From an uncultured Eubacteriales bacterium (GTDB lineage: Bacteria; Bacillota; Clostridia; Peptostreptococcales; Anaerovoracaceae), in the NCBI GenBank assembly GCA_900551415.1, contig URWB01000137.1, forward strand, positions 1 through 5,479: a stretch of 5,479 nt of DNA. The letters are read 5' to 3'. The position numbers and the translations under genes are program-made. The notes below the pieces were generated by a model. It saw only the letters and a list, made by a program, of their open reading frames with translations. It made no database searches and was not told where the DNA came from. Every line of letters begins with the position of its first letter. Within the stretch, counting starts at the first letter, position 1. Of the stretch, positions 4,948 through 5,479 are shown in pieces.

Positions 4948-5479
4948 TCACAGCTTGCGGGTGCCAAGCTCCGCTATGCTGCAGAAGGTATAGCCCCGCG
5001 CTTTCCAGCCTTCAATCAGCTCTTTGAGAATCTCACCGTTCGTTTTGGATGTGCTGTGCAAAAGCACGATGGCCTGCGGATGGATCCGCTTATTCAAAAG
5101 GTTCAAAGCTTCTTCGCGGGTTGGCTGCCGATCCTGCAGCCAATCGACATAGGCCAGACTCCAAAAGACCGTCGTATAGCCGAGCTTGTTCGCCTGCGTA
5201 AGATTTTCCTCACTGTACTTGCCCTGCGGCGGACGGTAGAACTTTTTCATCGCCTTGCCGGTGACCTTCTGATATGCCGCCTCCAGCTCCGCGAGTTCCT
5301 TTTGAAAATCTGCCTCGTCAGCGATTGCCGACATGTCAGGATGATGCATCGTGTGGTTGCCGACCACGTGTCCTTCCGCTTCCATGCGCTGAATGATCTG
5401 CGGATTTTCCTCGATAAAATTACCTACGACGAAAAAGGCCGCCGGCACTTTTTCCTCCTTCAGCACGTCAAGGAGCTTC
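4948..5479 (-). CDS. pdaA: PdaA-type polysaccharide deacetylase, 5' end outside window
   Basis: The frame runs from beyond the right edge (5479) to a TGA at 4950-4948. The GTG at 5466-5464 is not the start, because similarity continues upstream of it (KLLDVLKEEKVPAAFFV). It belongs to the NodB-fold deacetylases (carbohydrate esterase 4). Visible motifs are the metal-binding HTMHH in GNHTMHHPDMS, RPPQGKYS, the VDW segment and the late LLHS; the TFDDG motif would be off the edge. The spacing and wording closely follow B. subtilis PdaA (VFWSLAYVDW, HPQAIVLLHS, KARGYTFCSIAEL). PdaA removes the acetyl group from N-acetylmuramic acid in the route to muramic delta-lactam of the spore cortex, needed for germination. 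It converges on cotJC and supports a spore-forming host. It belongs to the chromosome, not the element. Confidence 0.88.
   Translation of the reverse strand, partial: KLLDVLKEEKVPAAFFVVGNFIEENPQIIQRMEAEGHVVGNHTMHHPDMSAIADEADFQKELAELEAAYQKVTGKAMKKFYRPPQGKYSEENLTQANKLGYTTVFWSLAYVDWLQDRQPTREEALNLLNKRIHPQAIVLLHSTSKTNGEILKELIEGWKARGYTFCSIAELGTRKL

Noticed and set aside
5464..5466. GTG as start of the deacetylase
   Set aside because: PdaA-like sequence continues in frame to the window edge and the TFDDG catalytic motif is still missing, so the real start is outside.

Overview
The window looks like the right-hand end of an integrated mobile element joined to the chromosome of a spore-forming Clostridia-type Firmicute. 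The spore-former assignment is an inference from the two chromosomal genes on the right. One is a CotJC-type manganese catalase (spore coat) on the + strand. The other is a PdaA-type polysaccharide deacetylase (spore cortex muramic-lactam pathway) on the - strand. Both are G+C-richer than much of the material to the left.

Positions 1 to about 4285 are read as the element, all on the + strand. In order they are: the 3' end of an unidentified gene (1-294); a small membrane protein with a HicB-like N-terminal domain (344-874); a noncoding, A+T-rich stretch (875-1161); an exported protein with one fibronectin-III-like domain and a His/Cys zinc-binding-type C-terminal motif (1162-1686); an intergenic region with a candidate promoter, a clear intrinsic terminator and a second promoter (1687-1897); dinD (1898-2755), whose coding sequence contains a perfect 26-bp palindrome; a short spacer resembling an IS200/IS605 right end (2756-2837); and a large serine recombinase (2838-4271).

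The recombinase stops only a few bases before the point where CotJC homology begins (about 4285). That homology lacks the expected N-terminus, ribosome binding site and promoter. The simplest reading is that the recombinase inserted the element into cotJC near its 5' end, leaving attR here; the missing start of cotJC should lie at the other end of the element, outside the window. This is the layout of sporulation-gene intervening elements such as skin in sigK and SP-beta in spsM of Bacillus subtilis, where mother-cell excision rebuilds a spore gene. Whether this element is excised during sporulation cannot be told from the sequence, but the target (a mother-cell coat gene in B. subtilis) fits that pattern and is the most interesting point of the window.

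No tRNA, rRNA or CRISPR array was seen.
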